Shown one piece after another: positions 22,670-34,638 of a stretch of 64,000 bases of DNA (positions are counted from its first letter, which is position 1; every line of letters begins with the position of its first letter). The notes under the pieces were generated by a model. It saw only the letters and a list, made by a program, of their open reading frames with translations, was not told the origin of the DNA and ran no database searches. A program made the translations under genes and the position numbers. The stretch lies in the NCBI GenBank assembly GCA_900239685.1, contig OENT01000280.1, positions 1-64,000 on the forward strand. The letters are read 5' to 3'. The stretch comes from Rotaria macrura. Taxonomy: Eukaryota; Rotifera; Eurotatoria; Philodinida; Philodinidae.

Positions 22670-24399
22670 ATGATGATTACTACTTCATTGTGCATCTTTC
22701 TTGTTATATCATTATCAATACGCATCGATGGTTTACGACATCGATACGTGCGGCAAACGGGATCTAATACATGTCCTAATCTGAACAGTAAAAGTTTCTG
22801 AAAAGAAATATGTTCAGCAGTGCAGTTTTCCTTTGTTTGGATTTTAGACAATGCATGCTCTTTCGTTACTTGTGAAAATGGTGGACTATGTATGGAAGAC
22901 CCCAACACTAGTGATTGTTTTAAATGTAAATGTGCACCTGGATATACTGGCAAAATATGTGACACCTCTATTACTATCATACGTATGCATGTTTTCTTTA
23001 CTTTTGTTTCCATTACTCACTCATTTTTTTCATTCGTCGATGTTTCAGCTACTGGATGCAGTCCGGGATGTCAAAATGGTGGTACGTGTATAAATAATTA
23101 TTGTTTATGTAGAGCAGGTTTTACGGGAGCATACTGTGAAACGATCGGTAAGCCACCATTGACTGTATTTTATGATTCGAAGAGAANNNNNNNNNNNNNN
23201 NNNNNNNNNNNNNNNNNNNNNNNNNNNNNNNNNNNNNNNNNNNNNNNNNNNNNNNNNNNNNNNNNNNNNNNNNNNNNNNNNNNNNNNNNNNNNNNNNNNN
23301 NNNNNNNNNNNNNNNNNNNNNNNNNNNNNNNNNNNNNNNNNNNNNNNNNNNNNNNNNNNNCATATGTGTATTTAAATCCTTTTTAGACCGTTGTAGCGCT
23401 TTCAACCCATGTCAAAATGGTGGCACGTGTATAAATAATAATTGTTTATGTAGAGCAGGTTTTACTGGAGCATACTGTGAAACGACCGGTAAGCCACCAT
23501 TGACTGTATTTTATGATTCGAAGAGAAGCCATATGTGTATTTAAATCCTTTTTAGACCTTTGTAGCGCTTTCAACCCATGTCAAAATGGTGGAACATGTT
23601 ACAGTAGTGGCAATAGCTTTGTATGCTCGTGCCCATTTGGTTGGACGGGTACGACCTGCGCAGTATTACATCAAATCGTACAACCAACAACAACAACTGC
23701 TCTACCAGGTGTATATATTTCTTTTTATTAGAATGATGATTAAATAAAAAATAGTTTGGTTTTTCTATTCATATTGGTGATTAGATATATCACCATGCAA
23801 ACCAAATCCATGTTTGAATGGTGGAACTTGCTATAGGAATAATAATATTTTTGTCTGCGCATGTCCCCCTTCTTGGTCAGGTACATTGTGTCATGTGTTT
23901 CAAGCTGTGACCACAACATCCACATACACTACACCAAATGGTTTGTAATTTATTGTTCATTTCAATACAAAATTTTAGATGAATTTCTATAAAACTTTTA
24001 AAATGTCTCTCTTGTACCTTCATGGTTTTTATTTTGGGAAAGAAACACTGATATGTTGAACGACTTAATCGTAGTTTTGATTTGTATCGAATCTTTCTAG
24101 TTGGCAACTCATGTGCTAGTCGACCATGCCAGAATGGTGGTACATGTTACAATAATGGTAATTCATACTTTTGCTATTGTGGACCAAGTAATACTTATAC
24201 TGGAAAAAATTGTGAATTCGGAGGATCGACAGTATCGCCTAGTAAGATGCTTGTTAAAAAGTTATACTTGAACGTATGTGTTCTTCTCATAGATTGTCCA
24301 TTGTACTGTGGACGTGGATACTGTATATATTCCGGTTCTAGTATACGTCCATATGCTTGTATGTGTGGTGGTACTCTGCAACTGTCACAATGCACTTGA
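22670..24399 (+). CDS. Secreted EGF-repeat protein 1 (six EGF domains; contains assembly gap)
   Basis: Eight exons: 22670-22787, 22848-22982, 23049-23147, 23387-23488, 23556-23708, 23785-23940, 24101-24241, 24293-24399. As assembled this gives 336 residues. Exon 1 encodes a signal peptide ([10 protein letters not shown]) and an RQ.....C pre-domain. Exons 2-7 each encode one EGF-like domain with the C..NGG.C...CLC..G.TG..C pattern, all in phase 1. Exon 6 to 7 linkers are Thr/Ser-rich. Exon 8 encodes a C-terminal four- to six-Cys module ([20 protein letters not shown]) shared with the two downstream paralogues. Domain binding partners cannot be inferred; a secreted matrix or adhesion role is plausible. 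The 174-N gap in intron 3 may conceal another exon. Confidence 0.85.
23148..23555 (+). repeat. Tandem exon-intron duplication in EGF gene 1
   Basis: The intron beginning GTAAGCCACCATTGACTGTA occurs at 23148 and again at 23489, essentially identical. The enclosed exon 23387-23488 combines a 5' part matching exon 5 (TGTAGCGCTTTCAACCCATG) with a 3' part matching exon 3 (TGTTTATGTAGAGCAGGTTT). The switch lies at the shared TGTCAAAATGGTGG encoding CQNGG. The unit is 169 bp. Confidence 0.85.
23187..23360. other. Assembly gap (174 N)
   Basis: The gap interrupts intron 3 of the first EGF gene. The intron sequence left of the gap (GATTCGAAGAGAA) and right of it (CATATGTGTATTTAAATCC) are contiguous, with only GC between them, in the next intron at 23489-23555. 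The gap therefore sits inside a tandemly repeated exon-intron unit of 169 bp. A hidden extra unit plus the missing GC would be 171 bp, close to the gap length. Confidence 0.95.
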
Positions 24400-27160
24400 A
24401 TTAAACTCATTTGGTCGAGAAAAAAAAACTTTAAAGAAATAATAACAAAATAAAATCTACTATATAAACTTGTATTAATGAAGAATAATACTTTTGTGAG
24501 TTTTTGCTGGTATATTGATGACGACATTCGAATAAAACTATTTTCAACTTTTTCAGTCTATTTATTCGAGAAATGAATAAAATCTGAGTCAGTTTTTCAT
24601 GAATTCCATTTGCCTTTTCGTTTGAAATCAAGATGAGCGTGATCGCCTGAAAATCAATGGTAGATCTCTGATCGTGATTTTCGAAGAGCTACTTAGTACA
24701 AAACGAGAAAATAAAAATCGTAGGGGTCATCTCAAAATGTGAATTGCATAAGTCTGTTGGCCAAATGCTCGGCACTTTGCGCAAAGTAGTTTGTTCTCTG
24801 TGATGACAATGTAGTAAAGGAAGAGTTGTTAACGGCTAGAAACTCCAATAGATTGTCTTGTACGAATTGATTCAGTAGAAAAAAATGACATCAATCCCAT
24901 TGTGTTTGATTCATTTGACAATAGAAGGGCTTAATTGTTTGTAAATAATTTATTTTTAAAAATTTGTTTTTAGTGAATATCTTTAAGAAATAATTTGTTT
25001 TCTATGAGTGATAAAAAACACAGAGAAGACATAAAATTCATCTTAAATTCTTGAATATTATTCTTGTTATTTACAGAATCAATTTTTACAAAAACGTAGA
25101 TGCAAATGATTCGAGATTTCCTTCTATCCCTTCAATGACGCACCCGATATTCGTATTTAAACTTGTCATCTATCATCAGTTACGTTGTTTCGAAACTTGT
25201 GAAATATATTCTATCGACAAGTTGACATGTTCGTCGGTATCAATTACATAGCACACTCCTCATATATCTCTTGCATGTAGGAATGAAGAATTTCTATTTT
25301 AAAATAAAGGAAGAGAAAAAAGAAAAACAAGTTACATAGAAATCACAAGGTTCAAAAACTTCCTGAATCGAAAAGAATTTTTACATTTATTCAGCTTATT
25401 AGTAGAACAACTGTTGTGTTTGAGCGATCTTTCATATATTAGAATTGTTTCGAGTAACATCGGTGTTTATATTGTTGCCTCGATGATAATGAGATTAGCT
25501 TGAAGAATCATTCATTCTTCAGCAAGTAAGAAATACTTTCATATGTCAAATGTGTTGATAACATCTAATCACAAAAAGATTGATTTCTCATGTTCCTGAA
25601 GTTGTTGAGATTGTTGTTATCTCAATAGTTTATAAAGTTCGACCCATCTTACATGCAATCTAGGGTGAAAAACAAATCTAGAAATTCACATAGATTTCAA
25701 ACAAATTTAGGTGCATTCCTATCTAGCCCTTGTTATTTCATGTCAATCAAGTTTTTTTTTCACGCATTATCCGTTTCAAAAAGGATATTCATCGCAGAAT
25801 TTGTAACTGACTTTTGATTATTGGGCCATATACAAAGCTCGAGTGGAACTTATTTAGTTCATGTAGTTTTGTTCACTGAAGTATTTTATCAAGCAGTAGA
25901 GTAGCAATCGGAATTTTATATTTTATAAGACTAACACAAATCAATTAATCTTCTACATGCAAAAAATGTATTAATGGAACGGTTAGAAGAAGAAAAACGA
26001 AATGCAAGTATATCGGGTACTATCTATCTCGTCTATTACTATAAAACATTGGTATCTAATTTACATAGTGATCTTACATGATTCGTCATTTTTTTAAGGA
26101 TATAATACATAAATTAAATGGAGAAAACTCTCGAATCCTTGGCAATATGTTTTATGAACTAGAACTAACCCAGATATCTAAATGCTTCTTTAGAAGTAGC
26201 TGAACTGAAATCATATGAAAAGTTAAAGTTCTGCTGTATCACATATAGCTTCTTTTGGTCTCTTATCACTTCTCTGGATATTTCAAACATATTGATTGTT
26301 CACATGAATTTCCCCTTCTTCATAGACGATATGAAAGTAGATATGCAATTCGTCGGCAGGTTTTATTAAAGAACACTATAATTCAAGGTCATGAGTAGAG
26401 ACATAGTAAGTCATGTTAGACAAAATGTGATTTAATTTCTTTGGATATTCATTGGTGTTCGTCGTTAATAGCTCTTTAAATATTATTTTATGAATGATTA
26501 GTATTAATTTGTTTTTATTTTAAAAAGTAAGTTTCATATAAGTTCTTCAAATATTGATACAACTGTCTCGTCGGTGATCGATTAATTCGCATCATTCATA
26601 ATGTAACTGACGCTGAACTTTCAATGGTTGTTCATTTTCAAGCAAATATAAGTTCTGATTTTCTTTGATTTTGAAACAAACAAATTTATATGTTACGAGT
26701 GCAATCGCTCCTCTATTGTTAGAAATCGTTCCGAAGGCAACAGCACTTATCGTGTTCAAAAAAGTATCGATTCTCTTGAAGGACATGACGATAGTATTAT
26801 AGATTCTACAATACTTTGCATTTTAACTGAAGTCGTCGGACTTAACATAACTATCGCATTATTCTTTCTTTCTTATGCCGTTATTAAAGAAAGATGCCTT
26901 TCACCTACTTAATCCTCTTCCTGCCTTGAAATAATGATCAGGTGGTAAACGCCTACCAGCAGTAATTTATTTGGTAATTCGAGTAATTGATTCTTTGATC
27001 TCTTATCAATACGACCGTTGTGCATCGAAAATTGACAGTGATTTAGTAATAGAATCGAAACAGGATTTATAGCGAAATCAAAACAATTTATCGTATCACA
27101 AACAATCGAGCACTTCAATAAGAATCTTCCACACTTTAAGAACGAGACTGACGGAAAAAG
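24400..27160. other. 2.8 kb intergenic region inside the EGF cluster
   Basis: AT-rich, with no convincing exon. An AATAAA lies near 24449 in a suitable position for polyadenylation of EGF gene 1. Short minus-strand open frames at 26592-26786 and 26909-27118 have no family resemblance. Confidence 0.5.
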
Positions 27161-30100
27161 ATGGTAGATGTTCGTTTGCTTCTCATCTCAAATATATTCC
27201 TCATATCCTTATTTGAAAATCTTGATGCTACACAATATCGATCTGTTCGACAAGTGGCAGCCAATACATGTTCTGATGCGACTGGTAACAATTTTTCGGA
27301 GACACCTTACTTCCGTTATCATACAATTTCTCTTTGACCTCTAGCAAGTGCATGTTCTTACGTTGTTTGTGAAAATGGTGGACTATGTATGGAAGACCTC
27401 AACACTAGTGATTGTTTTAAATGTGTATGTGCACCTGGTTATACTGGCAAAATATGTGACACATCTATTGCTATTATACGTATGCATGTCTTTTTTACTT
27501 TTGTTTTCATTATTCACTCATTTCTTTCATTCGTCGATCTTTCAGCTACTGAATGCAGTCCGGGATGTCGAAATGGTGGTACGTGTATAAATAATAATTG
27601 CTTGTGTAGCACAGGTTTTACGGGAGCATTCTGTGAAACGAATGGTAGGCCATCATCGATTGTATTATATGATTCGAAGAGAATTCATATGTGTTTTTGA
27701 ATCCTTTTTAGACTTTTGCAGCGCTTTCAATCCATGTCAAAACGGCGGTCGATGTATATCTGGTAGTACTAGTCATCTATGTGATTGTAGTGGTACAGGT
27801 TATGTTGGTCTGCATTGTACTATTGCGATACCCACAGGTTAGTTTCGTGTTTTGGTGCTAAATAATTCGTCACTCTCAGACTTATTAAATTAACTTATCA
27901 AGATCTTTGCGCATCGAGTCCATGTTTGAATGGAGGACTTTGCTCAACGAATGGTGTAGAATTTGACTGTACATGTATAAATGGTTATTCTGGAACATTC
28001 TGTCAAATTCCTTACAGTAAATTTTACGTTCACAATGTCGATATCGAACGAATGAAATAGAAATGTTTTTATATAGTTCCGTGTGCTACAGCACCTTGTG
28101 AAAATGGAGGCAAATGTGTATTGATTACGACTGATACTTACGGATGTGTTTGCCCATCGGAATTTACTGGCAGTCGATGTGAAACTTCTACGTTAGGTTA
28201 ATTCATTGTTTGGAAAATGAGAGTAAGTCTCATGTGTGATATTTTCTTTAGCTTCTCACCCGTGCGTAACTAAGCCATTGACTGTGTGTCAGAATGGAGG
28301 CGTGTGCATCGTCAATGGAGCTGATTATCTATGTAAGTGCGCAGTAGGTTGGAGTGGAATCAATTGTCAAATAAAAGAGAGTATGTTTTGGTTCTCATAA
28401 AACAAACATTGAAAAAATCTATAAATCCAATGTTTTTTCGTATGTACATTTCAAGCTAATAATGTATGTGATTCTAATCCATGCGGGATACATGGTACTT
28501 GCCTCACAGTAAATTTATCAAGTGGTCCTATTGCTTATTGCCAATGCGCAGACAGTTGGACAGGAAGATATTGTGATGTGAACATAGATGGTAAACGCCG
28601 TTGTCGCATGATAATACTTTTATTCTCGATGCAATCAGAGCTATTTAACGCTTTTTAGTAAGTTGCCCCGTTGGATATTGTTTTTCTGGTGGTACATGTC
28701 GAATGAATGGAAACGTTCCATACTGTCTGTGCCCAGAAATGTTCACAGGTGTAAGATGTGAATCCCTAGTAAGTGTATTGACAACCACGACGACGGCTGT
28801 ACCAGGCATGTTAATCAATCGTATAAATTAATAATTCATGAAAAAATTTATTCTTTTTTTACTTACTCAGGGGACAAATTTTGTGCATCCAATCCATGTA
28901 GCAATGGTGGAACATGTATAAGTGGTGGCACTAGTTTTATATGTCTATGCCAATCGCCATGGTATGGGACCACGTGCACTTCAGTAAGTGGAGTTACAAC
29001 AATGACAACTAGTACAACAACAGTATCAACAGGTAAACTCAATTTGCAACAGATACTTTTGAGGAAACGGAAAATCATTGTAAATATTTTTCTATTTTTG
29101 AAAAGGGAATGGTCCTTGTTTATCCAATCCATGCAGCAATGGTGGAACATGTATAAATGGTGGCACTGGCTTTATATGTCTATGCCAATCGCCATGGTAT
29201 GGGACCACGTGCACTTCAGTAAGTGGAGTTACAACAATGACAACGATGACAACTAGTACAACAACAGTATCAACAGGTAAACTTATTTTGTAAGAAAGGT
29301 TTCTGAGACAACGAGAAAACAAAGTGAATATTTTTTATACATTTGAAAAGTGAATGACATGTGTTCATCAAATCCATGTCGCAATGGTGGAACATGTATA
29401 AGTGGCGTTAATAAATTTCTATGTGTATGCCAATCACCATGGTTTGGGGTCACGTGCACTTCAGTAAGTGGAGTTACAACTATGACAACAATGACAACCA
29501 GTGCAACAACACTGATAACTACAACATTTCCGACAGGTAAACTAATTTTACAACAGGTGCTTTTGAGGAAACGGAAAATCATTGTGAATATTTTTCTACG
29601 TTTGAACAGGGAATGGTGTTTGTTCATCAAATCCATGTCGCAACGGTGGAACATGTATAAGTGGCGTTTCTACTTTTGTATGTTTATGTCCATCATCATG
29701 GTATGGGACCACATGCACTGTAATGGGAAGAGTTGCAAATATCATAAATAATGCAACAACAGTGACAAACACTACGGTTTCAACAGGTAAGCTCATTTTG
29801 CAACATAAACTTCTAGGAAACGAAAAACCATTATGAATGTTTTTCTACATTTGAACAGTGAACAATATTTGTTCTTTGAATCCTTGTCAAAATGGTGGAA
29901 CTTGTGTTGCAATAGGCCTGTCATACTCATGCTTTTGTGGAACAACTGGTATCTACACTGGAAAAAGCTGTGATTCAACCACACCAATGACTGTAGATGG
30001 TTAGAAATATTTATCTGTGAATAGATGTGTTTATTAAGTGTTTCTTTTGTTTTCTTCCAATAGAATGTCCATTAAACTGTGCACCTGGGCGTTGCATTTT

Positions 30101-30176
30101 CTCTGGTAATGCACAAAAACCATATGCCTGCTTGTGGAATGGAGTCATGCGTCCCATCGATGGTACTGCAGGATAA
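27161..30176 (+). CDS. Secreted EGF-repeat protein 2 (thirteen EGF domains, Thr-rich linkers)
   Basis: Fifteen exons: 27161-27284, 27345-27479, 27546-27644, 27712-27837, 27903-28016, 28077-28196, 28252-28380, 28456-28590, 28659-28805, 28871-29032, 29106-29276, 29351-29536, 29610-29786, 29859-29999, 30064-30176, giving 692 residues. It has a signal peptide ([13 protein letters not shown]), an SVRQ.....C pre-domain, then one EGF domain per exon (exons 2-14), every intron in phase 1. Exons 10-13 are recent tandem duplicates, each ending in a Thr-rich mucin-like linker ([11 protein letters not shown]). Exons 2-3 and their introns match EGF gene 1 closely. Intron 9 uses a GC donor (28806-28807). 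The C-terminal module reads PYACLWNGV and lacks the last two Cys present in both paralogues. Confidence 0.88.
28871..29786 (+). repeat. Four tandemly duplicated EGF exons with their introns
   Basis: Exons 28871-29032, 29106-29276, 29351-29536 and 29610-29786 share near-identical segments such as AATGGTGGAACATGTATAAG and TCAGTAAGTGGAGTTACAAC (the last replaced in the fourth). The introns share GGAAACGGAAAATCATTGT. The period is about 240-260 bp. The first two exons differ least, which points to the most recent duplication. Confidence 0.85.
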
Positions 30177-31379
30177 CACGTTATTACTGATGTCAAAACT
30201 ACAAAGCACTAGCTTCAAGAAGCAATAACTCCTACACATGCATCATTTGTGTCTGTTTGAAATAAAGTCTATTTAAACTGAAGAGAAAACTATTTTGATA
30301 TTGATTTCAATTAAAAGAAGTCTCGTGTCTGCCATGTTAAACAAGTTCGGTATTTCTAAATAGTATATTAGAAATTTATTTCGATTCTCGATCATTGACT
30401 ATTATTCATATACAAATTTAACGAGCTGATCTTCTATGTATTGAAGACTTACAGAATTCGATTTGTAATTGTTTTTGACATTATAACCGTGTTGATTCTT
30501 TTCAATCATTCTATCGATGAGATTGTTGAATAAGAGAGCAATTTCAATTTTACAATAATATAACGATGCCGATTGAATTCTATTGGCTCTGATAAAACTC
30601 ATTTTTACATTCGATCATATCCTATAATTATAATATGAAGCAAGAAATCGATTTTTCTATAACTTTTAGAATGTTTTTTTGTGAATTCTAGATGCATCGT
30701 TGATTGAAAGAGGAAAAAGTCATCAGAATTGAATAGCTACCATGTACTTATTTGAACACTAAAATATCCACAATGATGATTTTGCTCAAATAATAATCTA
30801 GCAACTGTGATAGTTATCAATTTTGTCAAGTCCCATTTATCACATAATGAAAAAGATCCTTCTATCGGCCATAGTGATTCACACGATGTTAAAAATAACG
30901 ATTAACTTATTTTTTATATTTATCAAAACGAAAGAATGCATTCCAACCAATAAGTCATGATTTTGTTAATCCGAGCAATATAATCGAAATAAGTGCGTTT
31001 CTAGAAATTCAATCTTGGCTGTCCATTATTTAATAAAAATAAAATGCCTTTTCTTTTCAATCAACATAGATATTCGAAATACGGCAATAGTCGTCTTTTC
31101 TTTCATTTCATAATGTCTTCCTCATGTTGGTGCTCGCATAGTAATTGAATAATAACGAAGGGTATATGATGGATTAAGAAGAGAAATTTGAGACTGCCAA
31201 AATTTTATTTGAAACTGATAACTACTAGTTGAAAATAATTATTTTCAAGAAAAGAGTGCACAAGACACAAAATAACTGTCTAATCTCACTTGAGCGTCCT
31301 TCAACGACTCTGATAGATATATACGTTTTGTTTCTCTTCAAAATAATTAAAATCAATCTTTACAGACACTCAATACAAA
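30177..31379. other. Intergenic region between EGF genes 2 and 3
   Basis: AT-rich, with no exon recognised. AATAAA near 30262 could polyadenylate EGF gene 2. An acceptor-like CTTTACAG (AG at 31364-31365) lies 14 bases before the EGF gene 3 start. Confidence 0.5.
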
Positions 31380-32897
31380 ATGAACCGATGTTTGGTTCTG
31401 TTGATAGTTGCAGTACTTTTTACAACGTTCGCTCATGCATATGACTCGTACAATACGCGTCAAACAGATAGTGGATGTCAGAATCCCGAAGGTATGATTG
31501 GTCAATCTTTACTTGCCCCCAAACTAAAAGTGTTTGTACATTGAATAGTGAGATTTTGTCAATATGTGACATGTTATAACGAAGGCCAATGTCGAGAGAT
31601 CAATACTCCTAGTTGTTTTGTGTGTGATTGTAAAGTGGGTTTTACTGGTGCAATGTGTGAAACAAAACAAGAAATCATGAATATAAGTAAAAAAAATTAT
31701 TATATATATATATCACTTCTAATATATTTGTATTTCATGTTTTTTGCTTTAAGCAAACTTTTGTGACTATCGACCTTGTCAAAATGGTGGTATCTGTGTT
31801 CCATTTAATAATGATTTTCTATGTCAATGTCTTCCATATACGACAGGACGCTATTGTGAAGGAATAATTCAAGCAAACCCATGTGATTCATCACCATGCT
31901 TGAATGGTGGTACTTGTTTCGTTAGCAATAACACTTTCGAATGCATTTGCCCTGCACAGAATACTGGCTACCGATGCGAAGCAAATCAAACAATTTTCGA
32001 TCCATGCAGTTCGTTCACCTGTTTCAATGATGGAAGTTGTTATGCATCTGGTAATGAAACTTATTGTTACTGTCCGGCTGGAACTACTGGACGCTATTGC
32101 GAAGATAGATTACCGATAAATCCATGCGCATCGTCACCGTGTTATACTGATGGCACGTGTATTATAAATAAAGATACATTTTTTTGTTTATGTCCAGCTG
32201 ATAGAACAGGAGAACTTTGTGAAAAATTCAGTATTTCTCATCCGTGTGCTTCAGGACCATGTCTCAATAATGCTCATTGCTTTGGTATAAGTAATGATAC
32301 TGACTTTTATTGTTACTGTGGCTATGATAGAACAGGACGTTTCTGTGAACAAGAAATCATATACAGTCCATGTGCGTCTGCACCTTGTCTCAATGGTGGC
32401 AGTTGTATTACTACTAATGATAGTTTCCGTTGTGAATGTCTTCCAACAACGACAGGATACTATTGTGAATTACAAAACACAGTAGATTTATGTAGCTACT
32501 TACCATGTCATAACGGTGGTACTTGCTATAGACTAAGCCAAAATGAGACAAGATGTAATTGTCCTCCTCAAACAACAGGATTATACTGTGAGCAAGTGTT
32601 ACAAGAAAGCAATCCATGCAATGCTTCACCATGTTTGAATGGTGGTACTTGTTTACAACGTGGTAATTCGTATACATGCGCGTGTGCCAATAATTTCATT
32701 GGTGAAAACTGTGAAACAATCAGTCAACCGCAAGGTAAGTTTAATCGCCATGGATCACTGAAGTCTGCAACTATTCTATTGTAGGATGCACATTGAACTG
32801 TGAACCAGGTTCTTGTATACCTACCAATGATCCAAATCGTCCCTATGCGTGCCTATGCAATGGTACCATTCAACTTAATAGTTGTTCTCGTAAATAG
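31380..32897 (+). CDS. Secreted EGF-repeat protein 3 (nine EGF domains, eight in one exon)
   Basis: Four exons: 31380-31491, 31549-31686, 31754-32734, 32785-32897, giving 447 residues. It has a signal peptide (CLVLLIVAVLFTTFAHA) and an NTRQ....C pre-domain, as in its paralogues. One EGF domain lies in exon 2 and eight more lie in the uninterrupted 981-bp exon 3. Typical units are NPC.SSPC..GGTC....FCLCP...TG.YCE. The C-terminal module (CTLNCEPGSCI, PYACLCNGTIQLNSC) matches those of EGF genes 1 and 2. All introns are phase 1. The protein should be secreted. The fused central exon contrasts with the one-domain-per-exon layout of the other two genes. Confidence 0.9.
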
Positions 32898-33441
32898 AAT
32901 GATCTTTCACAAGCAATAATTTGTCATGCTTCGATATTCTCAATAATAAATTATTTGCTTCTGTCCTTTTCATGAAATTAGTTTTTCATAGATGTCTTCT
33001 ATTGAAAAAAAAACAAGAAGTCAAATATTTAATCTTCAGCAATAATAAAATTCACTCATTTATGTCGAAGTTCTCTTCAATACAGGAAATCTTGATTTTG
33101 TATTACAACACTTAACAAAGTAACTGAACTATATATATGCATTTTTTTACTGTTTGAAGAACTTTGTTCGATAGAGTTCATACAAAAACGGTGACATGTG
33201 TTAATTTAGCTTGGAACTGATCACAGGAGACAAAAAGAACGAAAGTTAATTCTCTTCTCCTAAGAAATATATGATAGAAAAACGATGACTCATAGATTCA
33301 TATCAAAAGCTTCTCCTTAAATTAATAAACGAATTTTTAATATAAGAATACAAGTTTGTTTGAATTTTTCGCGGTTTATTGTAAAGGCTACAAGTATTTT
33401 ATAGAACAAATGAAATTCATCGTTCATCATGAAAACAGAAA
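32898..33441. other. Intergenic region
   Basis: AT-rich sequence between EGF gene 3 and the Tom40-like gene. No exon, RNA gene or repeat was recognised. Confidence 0.5.
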
Positions 33442-34638
33442 ATGTGCACTAGTAGTTGTCGAGCTAATGTTTACTTTTCACCTCTATTATGTAATATCTT
33501 TCATGATAGTCATGTGCCAATCAAGAAAACTGTATATATATTAGATAATGAACTTCGTCTTCGTTCAATTACGAGTAATGGTAACTGCAATAATTTCATT
33601 TATCAATCACATATACCTTTAACTATTACCAATAATATTGGTCGATTCGATGAGCTGACTAATTTTTTCAATGTAATCGATGGCTTATTTCATCAAACAA
33701 CACTTACACTCGGTTTTAGTACATATCAATTAAGTCCTCTATTACGGCTACCTGAAATGAATGTTGGTGTCAATATGCATTTAGATCAACAGAGCTTAGA
33801 ACAAAATCGAATAGATTTATTGAAAAACATGACATTTTATAGCCTGATCAGTGAAAATCAACGAGAACACGTAGAACGAAACCATGATCAACAAAAAAGT
33901 ACACCAATATATATTATTAAATTTCATACATCTGATAAAAATTGGATGCTTAGTATGAATCATCAATGGACACCATCTTTAACAACCGCGATTCGTTTCG
34001 GAACACAACCAAAACGAAGATTTTGGTCACATGTAGAATATCGACGACCTAATGAAACGTGTGAATTGATTAGTGTATATGGTACACAACGTAAATCAAG
34101 CGTTCAATTTAGTTATTTATCATGTTTACGACAAAGAATTAACTATCGAATTGATGGTGGCATTGATATTAGAGTAGAGAAGAAAAAAATTCATAAAGCA
34201 GTGTGCGGAATCTTATATTCTCTCTTCTTTTTTTTTTATATTATCTAGGTCACTTCTAAAGAAAACTTAGCCGATATTGGCGTTCGTCTCAAGCGTTCCA
34301 TTGATTCAATGGTATTTAGATGTAACTTATATGACCCATTCAAACACTATTTAATAGGCATTCAGCGTCAAATTATAGATAATTGTACTATAGGTTTCCT
34401 TGCTGAAAAAACAACTGAATGCTATGAAAAGCAACCTATTAAATTTAGTTTAATGTCGCAATGGAATCTAAATAAAATCGGTCTACAAATCAATACTCTA
34501 ATGAATACACAAAACGAATTGGGTCTGGCATTAACACATCAAATTCGTCGATTTCCAATTGTTCTACAAACATTTTGTTTATATTCTTGGTCTGTACATC
34601 AATGTAAATGGGGGATTGGATTACAGATACTTCTTTGA
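33442..34638 (+). CDS. Divergent Tom40-like mitochondrial beta-barrel protein
   Basis: Two exons, 33442-34173 and 34249-34638, giving 373 residues, close to the usual Tom40 length. The protein is a series of short amphipathic strands without a signal peptide. An LFHQTTLTLGFSTY segment resembles the start of the Tom40 barrel (SNHFQVNHTV in animals), and a RFWSHVEYRRPNE strand pair is in the middle. The C-terminus CKWGIGLQILL fits the mitochondrial beta-signal (polar-x-Gly-x-x-hydrophobic-x-hydrophobic) and the ending of Tom40. Tom40 is the protein-import channel of the outer membrane. Overall identity looks low, so a paralogue or another Porin-3 family member such as VDAC cannot be excluded. 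AATAAA near 34660 suits polyadenylation. The start codon is the first in-frame ATG and is not certain. Confidence 0.6.

Noticed and set aside
26592..27118. Two short minus-strand open frames that might be exons of a lost receptor gene
   Set aside because: No conserved motif, no consistent splice sites joining them and no membrane-helix pattern.
29283..29654. Val/His-rich minus-strand open frames repeated across the EGF gene 2 array
   Set aside because: They are antisense shadows of the duplicated EGF exons; their repetition follows the exon duplication.
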